Of a stretch of 64,000 nt of DNA, positions 46,606 through 56,541 are shown piece after piece (the first letter of the stretch is position 1; the number at the start of each line of letters is the position of its first letter). The notes under the pieces were generated by a model that made no database searches, was not told the origin of the DNA, and was given only the letters and a program-made list of their open reading frames with translations. The DNA is from Nitratireductor luteus (GTDB taxonomy: Bacteria > Pseudomonadota > Alphaproteobacteria > Rhizobiales > Rhizobiaceae): NCBI RefSeq assembly GCF_026162365.1, contig NZ_JAOANW010000001.1:62001-126000 (forward strand), given 5' to 3'. A program made the position numbers and the translations under genes.

Positions 46606-48483
46606 ATGCTTACAATCAACGATCTTTCACTCCGTATCGCCGGCCGGCTGCTCATCGAACATGCCTCGGTCACCCTGCCCGCCGGCGCCAAGGCCGGCCT
46701 TGTCGGCCGCAACGGCACCGGCAAGACCACGCTGTTTCGCGCCATCACGGGGGAGTTGTCGCCGGAGACGGGCAGCGTCAACCTGCCGAAAGCCACGCGC
46801 ATCGGCCAGGTGGCGCAGGAAGCACCCGGCACCGAGGAGCCGCTGATCGACATCGTCCTGAAGGCGGATGCCGAGCGGGCGCGGCTGATGGCGGAGGCGG
46901 AGACGGCGGGCGATGCCCACCGCATCGCGGAGATCCAGACCCGGCTGGCCGATATCGAGGCCCATTCGGCCGAGGCGCGCGCCGCCTCGATCCTGGCCGG
47001 CCTGGGATTCGACGCCGAAGCCCAGAAACGCCCCGCCTCGTCCTTCTCCGGAGGCTGGCGCATGCGGGTGGCGCTGGCCGCAGTGCTGTTCGCCGAGCCG
47101 GACCTTTTGTTGCTCGACGAGCCAACCAACTATCTCGACCTGGAAGGCACGATGTGGCTTGAAGGCTATCTTTCGCGCTATCCGCACACGGTCCTTCTCA
47201 TCAGCCATGACCGAGACCTTCTCAACAAGGCGGTAAACTCGATCGTGCATCTGGAAAACCGCAAATTGACCTTCTGGTCCGGCGGCTACGACCAGTTCGC
47301 CCGGCAATATGCGGAGAAGGCCGAGCTGCAGGAAAAGATGCGGGTCAAGCAGGACGCTCAGCGCAAGCACATGCAGTCCTTCGTCGACCGCTTCCGCTAC
47401 AAGGCGTCCAAGGCGCGGCAGGCGCAATCGCGGCTGAAAGCGCTGGAGAAGATGCAGGTCGTTGCGGCGACAGTGAACCAGAACGTCACGCCCTTCCGCT
47501 TTCCGAACCCTGAAAAGGCCGTGGCCTCGCCTATCGTTGCCATCGAAAACGGCGCAGTCGGCTATCAGGACGGCAAGTCCATACTCAAGGGCCTGTCCCT
47601 GCGCATCGACAATGACGACCGCATCGCGTTGCTCGGCGCCAACGGCAACGGCAAGTCCACCTTCGCCAAGCTCATCGCCGGCAGGCTCGGCCTTCAGGCC
47701 GGCACGCTGACGCTGGCCCCCGGGCTGAAGGTGTCGATCTTCGCGCAGCACCAGCTCGAGGATCTGCGCCCGGACGAAAACGCCCATCAGCATGTGCGCC
47801 GGCTGATGCCCGGTGCGCCGGAAGCAAGGGTGCGGGCGCGGGTGGCGCAGTTCGGGCTTTCCACCGAGAAGATGGAAACGCCGGCGCGCGACCTTTCGGG
47901 CGGCGAAAAGGCAAGGCTTGTCATGGGGCTCGCCTCGTTCGAGGCGCCGCATCTGTTCATCCTCGACGAGCCGACCAACCATCTCGATATCGACAGCCGC
48001 GAAGCGCTGGTCGAGGCGCTCAACGAATTCGACGGCGCCGTCATCCTCATCAGCCACGACCGGCACCTGATCGAGGCATGCGCCGACCGGCTGTGGCTGG
48101 TCGATCAGGGGACGGTGAAGCCCTATGATGGCGACATGGAGGATTATCGCGCGCTGACCACCGGAGGCGGCAGCCAGCGGCGCGAGCGCAAGGAAGCGGA
48201 CAAGGCCTCCAAGGCCGACAAGCGGCGCGAGGCGGCAAAGCGGCGCGCAGCGCTGGAGCCGCTGGCCAAGGAGATCAAGACCACGGAGGGTCTGATCGAG
48301 CGTACCCGCAAGCGCATGGCCGCGGTGGAGGCCGAGATGGCCGATCCGGTGCTCTATGAGCGCGATCCCGCGAAGGCCACCCGGCTTGCCAAGGAGCGGG
48401 CCGACCTGGCCGCGACCATCGCAAGGCACGAGGAAAAGTGGCTGACCCTTTCAGCCGAGTATGAAGAAGAGATGGCCGGATAG
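46606..48483 (+). CDS. ABC-F family ATPase (YheS/Uup-like)
   Basis: A 625-residue soluble protein with two ATP-binding cassettes and no membrane segment, as in translation-linked ABC-F factors that act at the ribosomal E site. Cassette 1 has Walker A GRNGTGKTTLF, signature SGGWRMRVALA and Walker B LLLLDEPTNYLD. Cassette 2 has GANGNGKSTF, SGGEKARLVMG and LFILDEPTNHLD. The linker between them (KAELQEKMRVKQDAQRKHMQ) is the P-site-tRNA-interacting region, and a charged coiled coil ends the protein. It is expected to tune translation, not to give antibiotic resistance, but that cannot be settled by sequence alone. Confidence 0.92.
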   Translation: MLTINDLSLRIAGRLLIEHASVTLPAGAKAGLVGRNGTGKTTLFRAITGELSPETGSVNLPKATRIGQVAQEAPGTEEPLIDIVLKADAERARLMAEAETAGDAHRIAEIQTRLADIEAHSAEARAASILAGLGFDAEAQKRPASSFSGGWRMRVALAAVLFAEPDLLLLDEPTNYLDLEGTMWLEGYLSRYPHTVLLISHDRDLLNKAVNSIVHLENRKLTFWSGGYDQFARQYAEKAELQEKMRVKQDAQRKHMQSFVDRFRYKASKARQAQSRLKALEKMQVVAATVNQNVTPFRFPNPEKAVASPIVAIENGAVGYQDGKSILKGLSLRIDNDDRIALLGANGNGKSTFAKLIAGRLGLQAGTLTLAPGLKVSIFAQHQLEDLRPDENAHQHVRRLMPGAPEARVRARVAQFGLSTEKMETPARDLSGGEKARLVMGLASFEAPHLFILDEPTNHLDIDSREALVEALNEFDGAVILISHDRHLIEACADRLWLVDQGTVKPYDGDMEDYRALTTGGGSQRRERKEADKASKADKRREAAKRRAALEPLAKEIKTTEGLIERTRKRMAAVEAEMADPVLYERDPAKATRLAKERADLAATIARHEEKWLTLSAEYEEEMAG

Positions 48484-48674
48484 GGTGCCATGTCACCGCC
48501 GCCGCCTCCGGCAGGACGGTGAACCGGCCCCTATCCTCATCAACTCCGTTTTGCCAATGCCCCGCTGATTCTTGCGTTGAGGATGACGAGGCGGGAACGC
48601 GCGCGCCCAGGCGCATCAACGGATACCTCAAACTTGACGAACCAGGCCGCGGAATCTGCACGCGGGTCTTCTAG

Positions 48675-48987
48675 GGGTGTTTAATCCCGCATTTTGATGG
48701 TGCAATCTTTTCCCATGAATGGAAGGAGGCACTATGGGACAAGTTCACGAACGGACAGGTGGAACGGATGAACCGAACCATCAAGGAGGCGACCGTCAAG
48801 CGCTTCCATTACGACAATCATGACCAACTGCGCCGGCATCTTCAGGACTTCATCGACGCATACAACTTCGGGCGAAGGCTAAAGACGCTCAAAGGCCTCA
48901 CACCTTACGAGTTCATCTGCAAACGATGGACTTCAGAGCCGGATCGATTCATTCTCGACCCAATCATCAAATGCCGGGACTGAACAC
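48675..48987. mobile_element. Internally deleted IS481-type remnant
   Basis: About 310 bases bounded by imperfect inverted ends. The left end reads GTGTTTAATCCCG, and the right end, read inward, GTGTTCAGTCCCGG. CTAG occurs directly outside both, consistent with a 4-bp target duplication, although CTAG is its own reverse complement. Inside is only the 3' part of a transposase gene. The element is therefore a non-autonomous relic. Confidence 0.65.
48735..48983 (+). pseudogene. Transposase C-terminal fragment, IS481 family
   Basis: About 82 residues remain of an rve-type integrase core. The segment TNGQVERMNRTIKEATVK holds the last catalytic Glu of the DDE triad, followed by LKGLTPYEFICKRWTSEP, typical of IS481 transposases. 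The first two-thirds, including the DNA-binding part and both Asp, are missing. Near the end the frame reads KCRD-stop, while the +2 frame gives MPGLNT, the usual tail as I recall it, so a one-base frameshift is likely. It cannot transpose by itself. Confidence 0.75.
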
Positions 48988-49077
48988 CTAGCGGTTCCCT
49001 CAGGGCCGGTGCTCGGCATTCAGGTACTCGTTCGGGATGATCCGCGAGCCATTCCAGCCCCCTCGCTGCTGTCCGCC

Positions 49078-49479
49078 TCATGAATCCGCCGGAGGCATCT
49101 GGCCGCGCAAGAGACAGGCACGGATTCCGCGATGAATGCACCATCCGATGATGAGCCCGATTGGCATAAAAAGGACGAGGTTCACCGCCGGAGCAATGAC
49201 CAGTCCGAGTGCTGCGGTGGAAGAGGTGGGCGCCACGAAGACATCGTAAAACGTCATCATGTCAGCGATCAGCGCGGCAAGCGCACCGAAAAATCCGGCC
49301 AGCGGACTGGACCGGGTGGCGATAACCCAGCAGATCGCGTAAGGAAGACAGGAATAGAGAAATAGCCCGGCCAGCCATGCGTCAAGGTGCCCGTCCGGCA
49401 TCACGAAGGCGATATATCCCTGCAGCAGAACTCCGGCCAATGCGGGAGTTAAGACGAGGAGGCGAGAAAACTGCTTCAT
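49078..49479 (-). CDS. Small integral membrane protein, unknown function
   Basis: A 133-residue protein with four likely membrane helices (LLVLTPALAGVLLQGYIAF, LAGLFLYSCLPYAICWVIA, then two C-terminal ones with LVIAPAVNLVLFMPIGLIIG). No family is recognised. ATG 49479 (MKQFSRLLVL) is chosen as a natural positive-inside start; 49512 would add 11 residues. It lies between an IS relic and holC on the minus strand. Confidence 0.6.
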   Translation of the reverse strand: MKQFSRLLVLTPALAGVLLQGYIAFVMPDGHLDAWLAGLFLYSCLPYAICWVIATRSSPLAGFFGALAALIADMMTFYDVFVAPTSSTAALGLVIAPAVNLVLFMPIGLIIGWCIHRGIRACLLRGQMPPADS

Positions 49480-49601
49480 TGAAATAACATGCTTTGCTGA
49501 AATCGGCAGCATACATTTTATGACGGTTCACGAGGTGCCGAAGATCCCTACCGAGCCGGTCGAGTTTCCAAACAATGAGCGTATCACCACTCCGCAGCGC
49601 C

Positions 49602-50048
49602 TTAGGCCTTCTTCTGCCAGCGCCTGTCCGGGCCCTGCTGCCAATAGGTCACGGCGTGGCCGGCGGCCTTCATCGCCTTCCACTGGCCGCGCGCGGCCTC
49701 CAGTTGCATCGTGTCGTGTCCGTCGAACAGAAACACGGCGCGCTCATATCCGTCGAGAGCGCCAGGTTCAGCGCCCTCGACCAGAAAGCGGATCGACGCC
49801 TCGTTGGGGTTGTCCGCCCTGGTGGTCAGCAAAATGGGCTGTGCCGCCGGTTCCGGCTCCAGGTCTGTGCCGTGAGCCAGGAAACTGTCGTCGCGGAAGG
49901 TCCATAGATGTGCGTCCAGCGCATCGCGGCGCTCCGGGCTCGCCGTCTGCACCGCCACCTTCCACCCCCGCTCTAGGCTCTTTTCCAGGAGCGGGGGGAG
50001 CGCTTCTTCCAGTGTCGATTCGGTCAGGTGGTAAAAAAGAACGTCCAC
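49602..50048 (-). CDS. holC: DNA polymerase III subunit chi
   Basis: A 148-residue protein of the HolC family, which links the clamp loader to single-stranded DNA-binding protein. Diagnostic segments are DVLFYHLTESTLEEALPPLLE at the N-terminus, VQTASPERRDALDAHLWTFRDDSFLAHG, the nearly invariant QPILLTTRADNPNEA, and FLFDGHDTMQLEAARGQWKAMK. The start is GTG 50048, one base after the pepA stop with a purine-rich lead; the longer frame is pepA overlap. Co-transcription with pepA is usual in alphaproteobacteria. Confidence 0.9.
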   Translation of the reverse strand: MDVLFYHLTESTLEEALPPLLEKSLERGWKVAVQTASPERRDALDAHLWTFRDDSFLAHGTDLEPEPAAQPILLTTRADNPNEASIRFLVEGAEPGALDGYERAVFLFDGHDTMQLEAARGQWKAMKAAGHAVTYWQQGPDRRWQKKA

Positions 50049-50049
50049 C

Positions 50050-51540
50050 TCATCCCTCGTAGTGATCGGCCACCAGCCGATCGAGCAGGCGCACGCCGTA
50101 GCCGGAGGCCCAGCCCTGGCTGATCTCGGTTGCGGGCGACGCCATCGCCGTTCCCGCGACATCGAGATGCGCCCAGGGCGTATCCTTGACGAAACGTTGC
50201 AGGAACTGGGCGGCGGTAATGGAGCCGGCGGCCCGCCCGCCGGTATTCTTCATGTCGGCGTTCTTGGTGTCGATCAGCTTGTCGTATTCCTTGCCGAGCG
50301 GCAGGCGCCAGACCTTTTCGCCTGTCACCTTGCCCGATGCTGACAGCCTTTCGGCCAATTCATCACTGTTGGAAAACAGGCCGGCGTGGTGATGGCCGAG
50401 CGCGACGATGACGGCGCCGGTGAGCGTGGCGAGATTAATCATGAACTGCGGCTTGTACTTGTCGTTGCAGTACCAGAGCAGATCCGCCAGCACCAGCCGG
50501 CCTTCGGCATCGGTGTTGATGACCTCGATGGTCTGGCCGGACATCGACGTGACGATATCGCCGGGACGCTGGGCATTGCCATCCGGCATGTTCTCCACCA
50601 GCCCAATGATGCCCAGGGCGTTCGCCTTGGCCTTACGGGCAGCCAGTGCGTGCATGACGCCGACCACCGCCGCCGCGCCGCCCATGTCACCCTTCATGTC
50701 CTCCATGCCGCCCGCCGGCTTGATCGAGATGCCGCCCGTGTCGAACACGACTCCCTTGCCGATAAAGGCCACGGGCTTTTCCTTGGATTTACCGCCGTTC
50801 CACTGCATGACGGCCATGCGCGGCGGGCGGACGGAGCCCTGGGCTACGCCTAGAAGCGCACCCATGCCGAGCTTCTTCATCTCCTTCTCGCCAAGGATTT
50901 CGACCTTGACGCCGAGCTTCTCCAATTCCTTGGCCTTTTCGGCGAATTCGACCGGCCCCAGTATATTGGCCGGCTCGTTGACCAGATCGCGGGCCGTCAA
51001 TACGCCCTCGCCTATGGCCTCGGCCGACGCCCAGGCTTTGCGTGCGGCAGATGGATCGGCGCACTGGATGGTGAAACGGGCGGACTTGGACGTCTTGCCG
51101 TTGTCCTCATCCTTTCGCGTCTTGTATTTGTCGAAGATATAGGAGCGCAGCATCACGCCCAGGCCGATCGAGGCTGCCTCCTTCGGCGAGGCCTCATGAC
51201 CGGCAATGTCGACGATAACGGTGACATCCGAAGCCTTCTTGGCAGCGGCGGCCACCGCCCCGCCAATCTTCAGCCATGCCTCCTCGTTCAAGTCCTCCAG
51301 CTTTCCGACGCCGATGGCGGTCAGCCGGTCATACTCGCTGCCTTGTGGGGCGAGCACTTCAACGGTGGAGACGAGTTTGCCCGTGAAGTCGACGGCCGAA
51401 AATGCACGTCCGAGCACGCTCACCGGATCGGCATCCGATGCATGGGAACCGAGCTTGCCACCCTCGGGCACCAGCACGACCACAGTGCCCTTCTTGGGAG
51501 TGGAGAACTTCGCAAAGGCAACGGTCGGTCTCTCGGTCAT
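50050..51540 (-). CDS. pepA: Leucyl aminopeptidase (M17)
   Basis: A hexameric two-metal aminopeptidase; in E. coli the homologue also binds DNA. The 496-residue protein has the M17 signature [12 protein letters not shown], with metal ligands also in [14 protein letters not shown] and [16 protein letters not shown], and the C-terminal [16 protein letters not shown]. The N-terminal domain ends near residue 160. AGGAAG stands upstream of ATG 51540; the 27-codon frame before it is not conserved. It is followed directly by holC, and it is divergent from lptF. Confidence 0.95.
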   Translation of the reverse strand: MTERPTVAFAKFSTPKKGTVVVLVPEGGKLGSHASDADPVSVLGRAFSAVDFTGKLVSTVEVLAPQGSEYDRLTAIGVGKLEDLNEEAWLKIGGAVAAAAKKASDVTVIVDIAGHEASPKEAASIGLGVMLRSYIFDKYKTRKDEDNGKTSKSARFTIQCADPSAARKAWASAEAIGEGVLTARDLVNEPANILGPVEFAEKAKELEKLGVKVEILGEKEMKKLGMGALLGVAQGSVRPPRMAVMQWNGGKSKEKPVAFIGKGVVFDTGGISIKPAGGMEDMKGDMGGAAAVVGVMHALAARKAKANALGIIGLVENMPDGNAQRPGDIVTSMSGQTIEVINTDAEGRLVLADLLWYCNDKYKPQFMINLATLTGAVIVALGHHHAGLFSNSDELAERLSASGKVTGEKVWRLPLGKEYDKLIDTKNADMKNTGGRAAGSITAAQFLQRFVKDTPWAHLDVAGTAMASPATEISQGWASGYGVRLLDRLVADHYEG

Positions 51541-51822
51541 GGAACTTCCTGTAGGTTGAGGTAACGAACTGGTGGCGATCTTGGCGTTTTTCGGAAAATT
51601 GACAAGGGGTGGCTTGGCCAAAGCCGTTTGGCTTTGACTGCATCAATTTATTAACCGTGTTCGTTTCCGCTTCATTAGCCCTCCCCGCGACAGACTGGCG
51701 CGGGGACATTTATGGAGACGCCTTCTAAGCCGGCAGGCAGTGGTGTACCACGGTTCGTGCGAAGCATCCGTTTCGCCGGCCTCGCCATGCGCCTGCCATG
51801 AATAGCGGAATAGCTGCCGACG

Positions 51823-53025
51823 ATGAAAGTGATCGAGCTCTATATATTGCGGCGCACCGTGGCGATCTTCGCCGCGGCGCTTGCGTGGGTGCTCATCATC
51901 GTGTGGACGACGCAGGTGCTCAACAGGCTCGACCTGGTGACCAGCAGCGGCCAGACGGCGTCCACCTTCTTCGCGGTGGCGGCCCTGGCCCTGCCCGCCG
52001 TCATCCCGATCATCATGCCGTTCGCCATCGGCATCGCCGTTGCGCAGACACTGGCCACCATGAATGCGGATTCCGAGCTCGTAGTGGTCAGCGCGGCCGG
52101 CAGCCCGCGCATAACCGTCGTTCGTCCGATCCTCATCCTCGCCATCACCGCCAGCATCGCCGCCTTCGCCATCAATAACTCGCTCGAGCCCTATGCCCGC
52201 CAGAAGCTGCGACAGATTCTCGCCGGCGCCAACGCAGACCTCATCACCACCGTCCTGCAGGAAGGGGCGTTCCAGAAGGTCGATGACGGGCTGTTCGTCC
52301 AGATTTCCGAACGCCTTCCCAATGGGGAGCTGAGCGGCATCTTCGTGGCCGACTCGCGCGACAAGGACATGAAGCTCGTCTATCACGCGCGACGCGGAGC
52401 CACGGTGGAGCGCGAAACGGGCAGCGTGCTCGTGATGCAGGACGGCGAGGTGCAGCGGCAATCGAAAAACGGCGACGTTTCGATTATACGCTTCGATTCC
52501 TACGCCTTCGACCTGTCCCAGTTCACATCGGCCGGCGGGCGGCCGACACTGTATCCGAAGGATCGGTACCTGCCCTATCTGTTCGACCCAAGTCCGGAAG
52601 ACGTATTTTATGTCGACAATCCCCAATCGTTCCGGGCCGAACTGCACATGCGGCTTTCGGAGTGGCTTTATCCGATCGTCTTTGCCCTGATCGGCATCGC
52701 CGTGGCCGGCGATGCCCGTTCCTTCCGGGAGGCGCGGCTGCATCCGATGATCACAACGATGGCCATCGGCCTGCTGGTGCGATGGGGCGGCTTCTACTCG
52801 GGCAACGAGGCTGAAACGATACCGTTCTTTTCCTTCATGCTTTACGCCGTCCCAATCGGCATGGGTCTCGTCAGCGTAGGGTTCATCGCCACCAATAGGG
52901 TGATGGAGCTACCGACGAGCTGGACGGAGAAGTGGTTCGCCCGCATGCGGCGCGACCGCGAGGTGCTGGCAAGACTGGGGCTTCGCCTTCAGCGAATAGT
53001 GCGACTGAAGGGGGGCAGCGCATGA
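51823..53025 (+). CDS. lptF: LPS export ABC transporter permease LptF
   Basis: One of the two inner-membrane permeases of the LPS export machine, working with LptG and LptB. The 400-residue protein has two pairs of membrane helices around the membrane-proximal N-terminus (IELYILRRTVAIFAAALAW and onward) and three at the C-terminus. A long periplasmic beta-jellyroll lies between about residues 115 and 290. The early helices carry the VLNRLDLVTSSG and PIIMPFAIGIA segments typical of LptF. Its stop overlaps the lptG start by four bases. Confidence 0.93.
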   Translation: MKVIELYILRRTVAIFAAALAWVLIIVWTTQVLNRLDLVTSSGQTASTFFAVAALALPAVIPIIMPFAIGIAVAQTLATMNADSELVVVSAAGSPRITVVRPILILAITASIAAFAINNSLEPYARQKLRQILAGANADLITTVLQEGAFQKVDDGLFVQISERLPNGELSGIFVADSRDKDMKLVYHARRGATVERETGSVLVMQDGEVQRQSKNGDVSIIRFDSYAFDLSQFTSAGGRPTLYPKDRYLPYLFDPSPEDVFYVDNPQSFRAELHMRLSEWLYPIVFALIGIAVAGDARSFREARLHPMITTMAIGLLVRWGGFYSGNEAETIPFFSFMLYAVPIGMGLVSVGFIATNRVMELPTSWTEKWFARMRRDREVLARLGLRLQRIVRLKGGSA

Positions 53026-54107
53026 TCGGCCCGACGCTCGGCGGCTATTTTTTCCGCAGATATGCCGTCATCACGCTATGGAACTTCGTCGGCATCGCGG
53101 CGCTGGTTTTCATCGTCACATTCACCGAGATTTCCGGCCGGTCGGGTGGGCTTCCAGGCTACTCAGCGCGCTGGGCGCTGGGGCTCGCCGCTCTTCAGCT
53201 TCCCATGATCATGCAGCAGGCCGTTCCCTTTGTCGGGCTCATCTCGGCCATTGCGACACTTCTCAGCCTGAACCGCAAGTATGAATTGGTAATCGCCCGC
53301 GCGGCCGGTATTTCGGCCTGGCAGTTCCTGACCCCCATCGCGGTGGGAGCCTTCGTCTTCGGGCTGGCATCGGTCACCATTCTCAATCCGATAGCGGCGA
53401 CGGGGTTTTCAGCCGCGCAAGCGGTGGAAGCGGAAGTGCGCGGCGCCAACACCAGCGCCAATCCCGAGAGCGAGCGCTGGATCAAGCAGCGCACGGACGA
53501 GGGTGAGACGATCATCGGCGCGGATGCGGCGCTGGAGGGCGGAACCGTACTGGTTCGCCCGGTGTTCCTGCGCCTGAACGAGAATGACCGCATCGTCGAG
53601 CGGCTCGACGCAGCGCGGGCCGAATTGCAGGAAGGGCGCTGGGTACTCACCGAAGTGGTGCGGCGGCGGGGAACCAGTGCGCCGGAGCGCTTGAAGGCCG
53701 CCGATGTGCCAACCAATCTCCAGCCGGAGTTCGTCGGAGAGCAACTCACCCAGCCCGAATCGGTTTCGGTTTTCAGCCTGCCTGGAAAGATCGAAGTCGC
53801 ACGCTCTTTCGGCCTCCGGGCCAATGCTTTCGCCATGCAATTTCATTCACTGCTGACGCTGCCGCCACTGCTGGTCGCCATGACGCTGATTGCTGCAACG
53901 GTTTCAATGCGTTTTGCGAGAATGGGGCAGTCCGCCACCGTGATTCTGGGTGGCATCCTCGCCGGCTTTCTGCTTTATGTCGTGTCGGTTTTGGTAAAGG
54001 CGTTCGGCACCGCCGGATTCGTGCCGCCTTTCGTTGCGGCGTGGACACCGGTCATGGTCGCAATGTTCTTTGGGGTGACGTTTCTGTTGTATAAGGAGGA
54101 TGGGTAG
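53022..54107 (+). CDS. lptG: LPS export ABC transporter permease LptG
   Basis: The partner permease of LptF. The 361-residue protein shows the same fold: opening GPTLGGYFFRRYAVITLWNF, SLNRKYELVIARAAGISAWQ (the segment that contacts LptB), a central periplasmic domain, and three C-terminal helices ending LGGILAGFLLYVVSVLV and FFGVTFLLYKEDG. ATG 53022 overlaps the lptF stop (ATGA), and its own stop overlaps the lptD start by one base, so the three are translationally coupled. Confidence 0.93.
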   Translation: MIGPTLGGYFFRRYAVITLWNFVGIAALVFIVTFTEISGRSGGLPGYSARWALGLAALQLPMIMQQAVPFVGLISAIATLLSLNRKYELVIARAAGISAWQFLTPIAVGAFVFGLASVTILNPIAATGFSAAQAVEAEVRGANTSANPESERWIKQRTDEGETIIGADAALEGGTVLVRPVFLRLNENDRIVERLDAARAELQEGRWVLTEVVRRRGTSAPERLKAADVPTNLQPEFVGEQLTQPESVSVFSLPGKIEVARSFGLRANAFAMQFHSLLTLPPLLVAMTLIAATVSMRFARMGQSATVILGGILAGFLLYVVSVLVKAFGTAGFVPPFVAAWTPVMVAMFFGVTFLLYKEDG

Positions 54108-56470
54108 TGGGGGTTGCGGTGAAAAAGGGCCGTCGAACCACCCGCTTGACGCACCGGTTGCGTGTGAAAGCGAGCGTGGCCCTTATTGCCCTTGCGGCCT
54201 CCACAGGTGTCCTCCTTGCCCAGGTCGACGGTTTCGACAGTCGCGACCTGCCGCAGGGCGCGCAGATGCTTCTGACCGCCGATACGCTCGTCTACGACAA
54301 TGACCGCAATACGATCAGCGCGGTCGGCGGCGTCCAGATCGAATATGCCGGCAACCGCCTCGTCGCCCAGCGTGTCACCTACAACAGGGAGACGTCGCGC
54401 GTCGTCGCCAGCGGCAATGTCGAGATCGTCGAGGAAGACGGCAACAGGATCTACGCACAGGAAATCGACGTCACCGACGATTTCAGCGACGGCTTCGTGC
54501 AGGCGTTGCGGGTCGAAACGGTGGACAAGACCTATTTCGCAGCCGAAAGCGCGCAGCGTACGGGCGGCAATCTGACGACCTTCAACAAGGGTGTCTACAC
54601 GGCCTGCGAACCCTGCGAGGAAAAGCCGGGCAAACCGCCGATCTGGCAGATCAAGGCGCAGAAGATCATCTGGAACGGTGAAGCCAAGACGGTTCGCTTC
54701 GAGCGTGCGCGCTTCGAATTCTTCGGCATGCCGATCGCCTACCTGCCCTTTTTCGAGGTGGCCGATCCGACCGTGAAGCGCAAATCGGGCTTCCTCATCC
54801 CAAGCATAAAGACGGGAAGCGACCTGGGCTACGGAGCCAAGGTCCCCTATTATTTCGCCCTGTCGCCAACCTATGACCTGACGGTGTCGGCAACGGGATA
54901 TACGAGGCAGGGCTTCCTCGGCGAGGCCGAATGGCGCCAGCAGTTCGACAACGGCTTCTACAATCTCAGGATTGCCGGAATCCATCAGAACGAACCGGAA
55001 GCATGGGGCCCCGGCGGGGTCGATTCTACGGTTACCGACCGCGGCATGGTCGGCTCCAAGGGCACATTTCAGATCAACCCCCGCTGGACCTTCGGCTGGG
55101 ACGTCCTCGCACAGACGGACAAGAATTTCTCCCGCACCTACGGCATCGACGGCTTCGAGGAATCCGTGCACAGATCGGAGGTCTATCTGACCGGGCTCAA
55201 CGGCCGGAACTATTTCGACGTGCGGGCGATGAAATTCAACGTGCAGGAAAGCGCACTCAATGGCAGCGCCAGCGCCCGCAACGACAAGCAGCCCTGGGTA
55301 CTGCCGAGCTTCGACTATTCCTACACGCCCGATCGGTCCATCGCGGGTGGTGAACTCAACTTTGATATCAACGCCCAAGGGCTCATCCGTGAAGAGGCCA
55401 TGGGTGGTCTCGGCTCGACCAAGCTGCAAGGGCTGGAGGGTGGTTCCGCGCGGCTTACGGCCGAAGCGGAGTGGAAGCGCAGCTTCATCGCACCAGGCGG
55501 CCTGATGCTGACGCCGATGCTGCACGGCCGCGCCGACGCAATCGGCACGGATTATGCGGCAAGTTCCATCGAGGCGATCAATGCGTTCGGCCCAAGCGAC
55601 GTGCGTTCCTCCTATTACCGCACGATGGCCACCGCCGGCCTCGAGGCGCGCTGGCCGATCCTGTTCGCCAGTGCCAACTCAACGCATGTCGTCGAACCCA
55701 TCGGCCAGATATTCGCACGGCCAGATGAGCCCTATCATGATCGGCTGGGCATCCCCAACGAGGACGCGCAGTCGCTGGTGTTCGACGCCAGCACGCTTTT
55801 CGAGCGGGACAAGTTCTCGGGTTACGACCGCATCGAGGGCGGCACCCGCGCCAATCTCGGCATCCGCTATTCGGGCACCTTCGTGAACGGCTGGACCGCG
55901 CAGGGGCTGTTCGGCCAGTCCTACCATCTGGCAGGCGCAAATTCCTATGCATCGCCCGACCTTGTGAATGTCGGGGCCTCTTCCGGGCTCGAGACCGATG
56001 CTTCCGACTTCGTGGGCATGATCGGGTTTGCCGGGCCGAGCGGTATCGCCTTCTCGGCAGCCGGCCGCTTCGACGAAGAGACATTCGAGACACGGCGCGT
56101 CGACCTCAAGGCGGGAGCGACCAGCGGTCCGGTTACGGCAGGTGTGGAATACGCCTTCATCCAGGCGCAGCCGCTCTACGGCTTCAACAACGACAGACGT
56201 GAAGTTACCGGCCGCACGCGCGTCCGCTTTGCCGAGAACTGGAGTGGTTTTGCTTCGGCAACCTACGATTTGGAGAGCAAGACGCTCGTCAAGAACTCCT
56301 TCGGGTTTGCCTATGACGACGAATGCTTTATCTACTCGATGACGTTCTCGCAGACGCGCACCGCCAGCACCAACGAGACCAAGGAGTCGTTCGGTTTCAA
56401 CATATCGCTGCGCACACTCGGCGATTTCGGCTCCAGTTCGGGCGAGCTCGGCAGCACCTTTGACGAGTAG
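54107..56470 (+). CDS. lptD: LPS-assembly protein LptD
   Basis: The outer-membrane barrel that inserts LPS into the outer leaflet. The 787-residue precursor starts with GTG, then a signal-anchor-like stretch (about residues 20–40, KASVALIALAASTGVLLAQ). The jellyroll domain follows (LPQGAQMLLTADTLVYDND and the OstA-type repeats GGVQIEYAGNRLVAQRV), and the large barrel begins near residue 235 (KSGFLIPSIKTGSDLG). The Cys near residue 170 and in DDECFIYSMTF near the end are the positions of the disulfides that activate LptD. It is the third gene of the lpt operon. Confidence 0.94.
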   Translation: MGVAVKKGRRTTRLTHRLRVKASVALIALAASTGVLLAQVDGFDSRDLPQGAQMLLTADTLVYDNDRNTISAVGGVQIEYAGNRLVAQRVTYNRETSRVVASGNVEIVEEDGNRIYAQEIDVTDDFSDGFVQALRVETVDKTYFAAESAQRTGGNLTTFNKGVYTACEPCEEKPGKPPIWQIKAQKIIWNGEAKTVRFERARFEFFGMPIAYLPFFEVADPTVKRKSGFLIPSIKTGSDLGYGAKVPYYFALSPTYDLTVSATGYTRQGFLGEAEWRQQFDNGFYNLRIAGIHQNEPEAWGPGGVDSTVTDRGMVGSKGTFQINPRWTFGWDVLAQTDKNFSRTYGIDGFEESVHRSEVYLTGLNGRNYFDVRAMKFNVQESALNGSASARNDKQPWVLPSFDYSYTPDRSIAGGELNFDINAQGLIREEAMGGLGSTKLQGLEGGSARLTAEAEWKRSFIAPGGLMLTPMLHGRADAIGTDYAASSIEAINAFGPSDVRSSYYRTMATAGLEARWPILFASANSTHVVEPIGQIFARPDEPYHDRLGIPNEDAQSLVFDASTLFERDKFSGYDRIEGGTRANLGIRYSGTFVNGWTAQGLFGQSYHLAGANSYASPDLVNVGASSGLETDASDFVGMIGFAGPSGIAFSAAGRFDEETFETRRVDLKAGATSGPVTAGVEYAFIQAQPLYGFNNDRREVTGRTRVRFAENWSGFASATYDLESKTLVKNSFGFAYDDECFIYSMTFSQTRTASTNETKESFGFNISLRTLGDFGSSSGELGSTFDE

Positions 56471-56541
56471 ACCGGTTGCTGCGTCACGGTTTTGCCCCAT
56501 GATGCGTGCATGCCACGCTTAAACCGAGTATTGATGGTCGT

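Noticed and set aside
46627-48429. A 600-codon minus-strand frame over the ABC-F gene
   Set aside because: It is antisense to a gene with both ATPase cassettes intact; its composition is that of a shadow frame.
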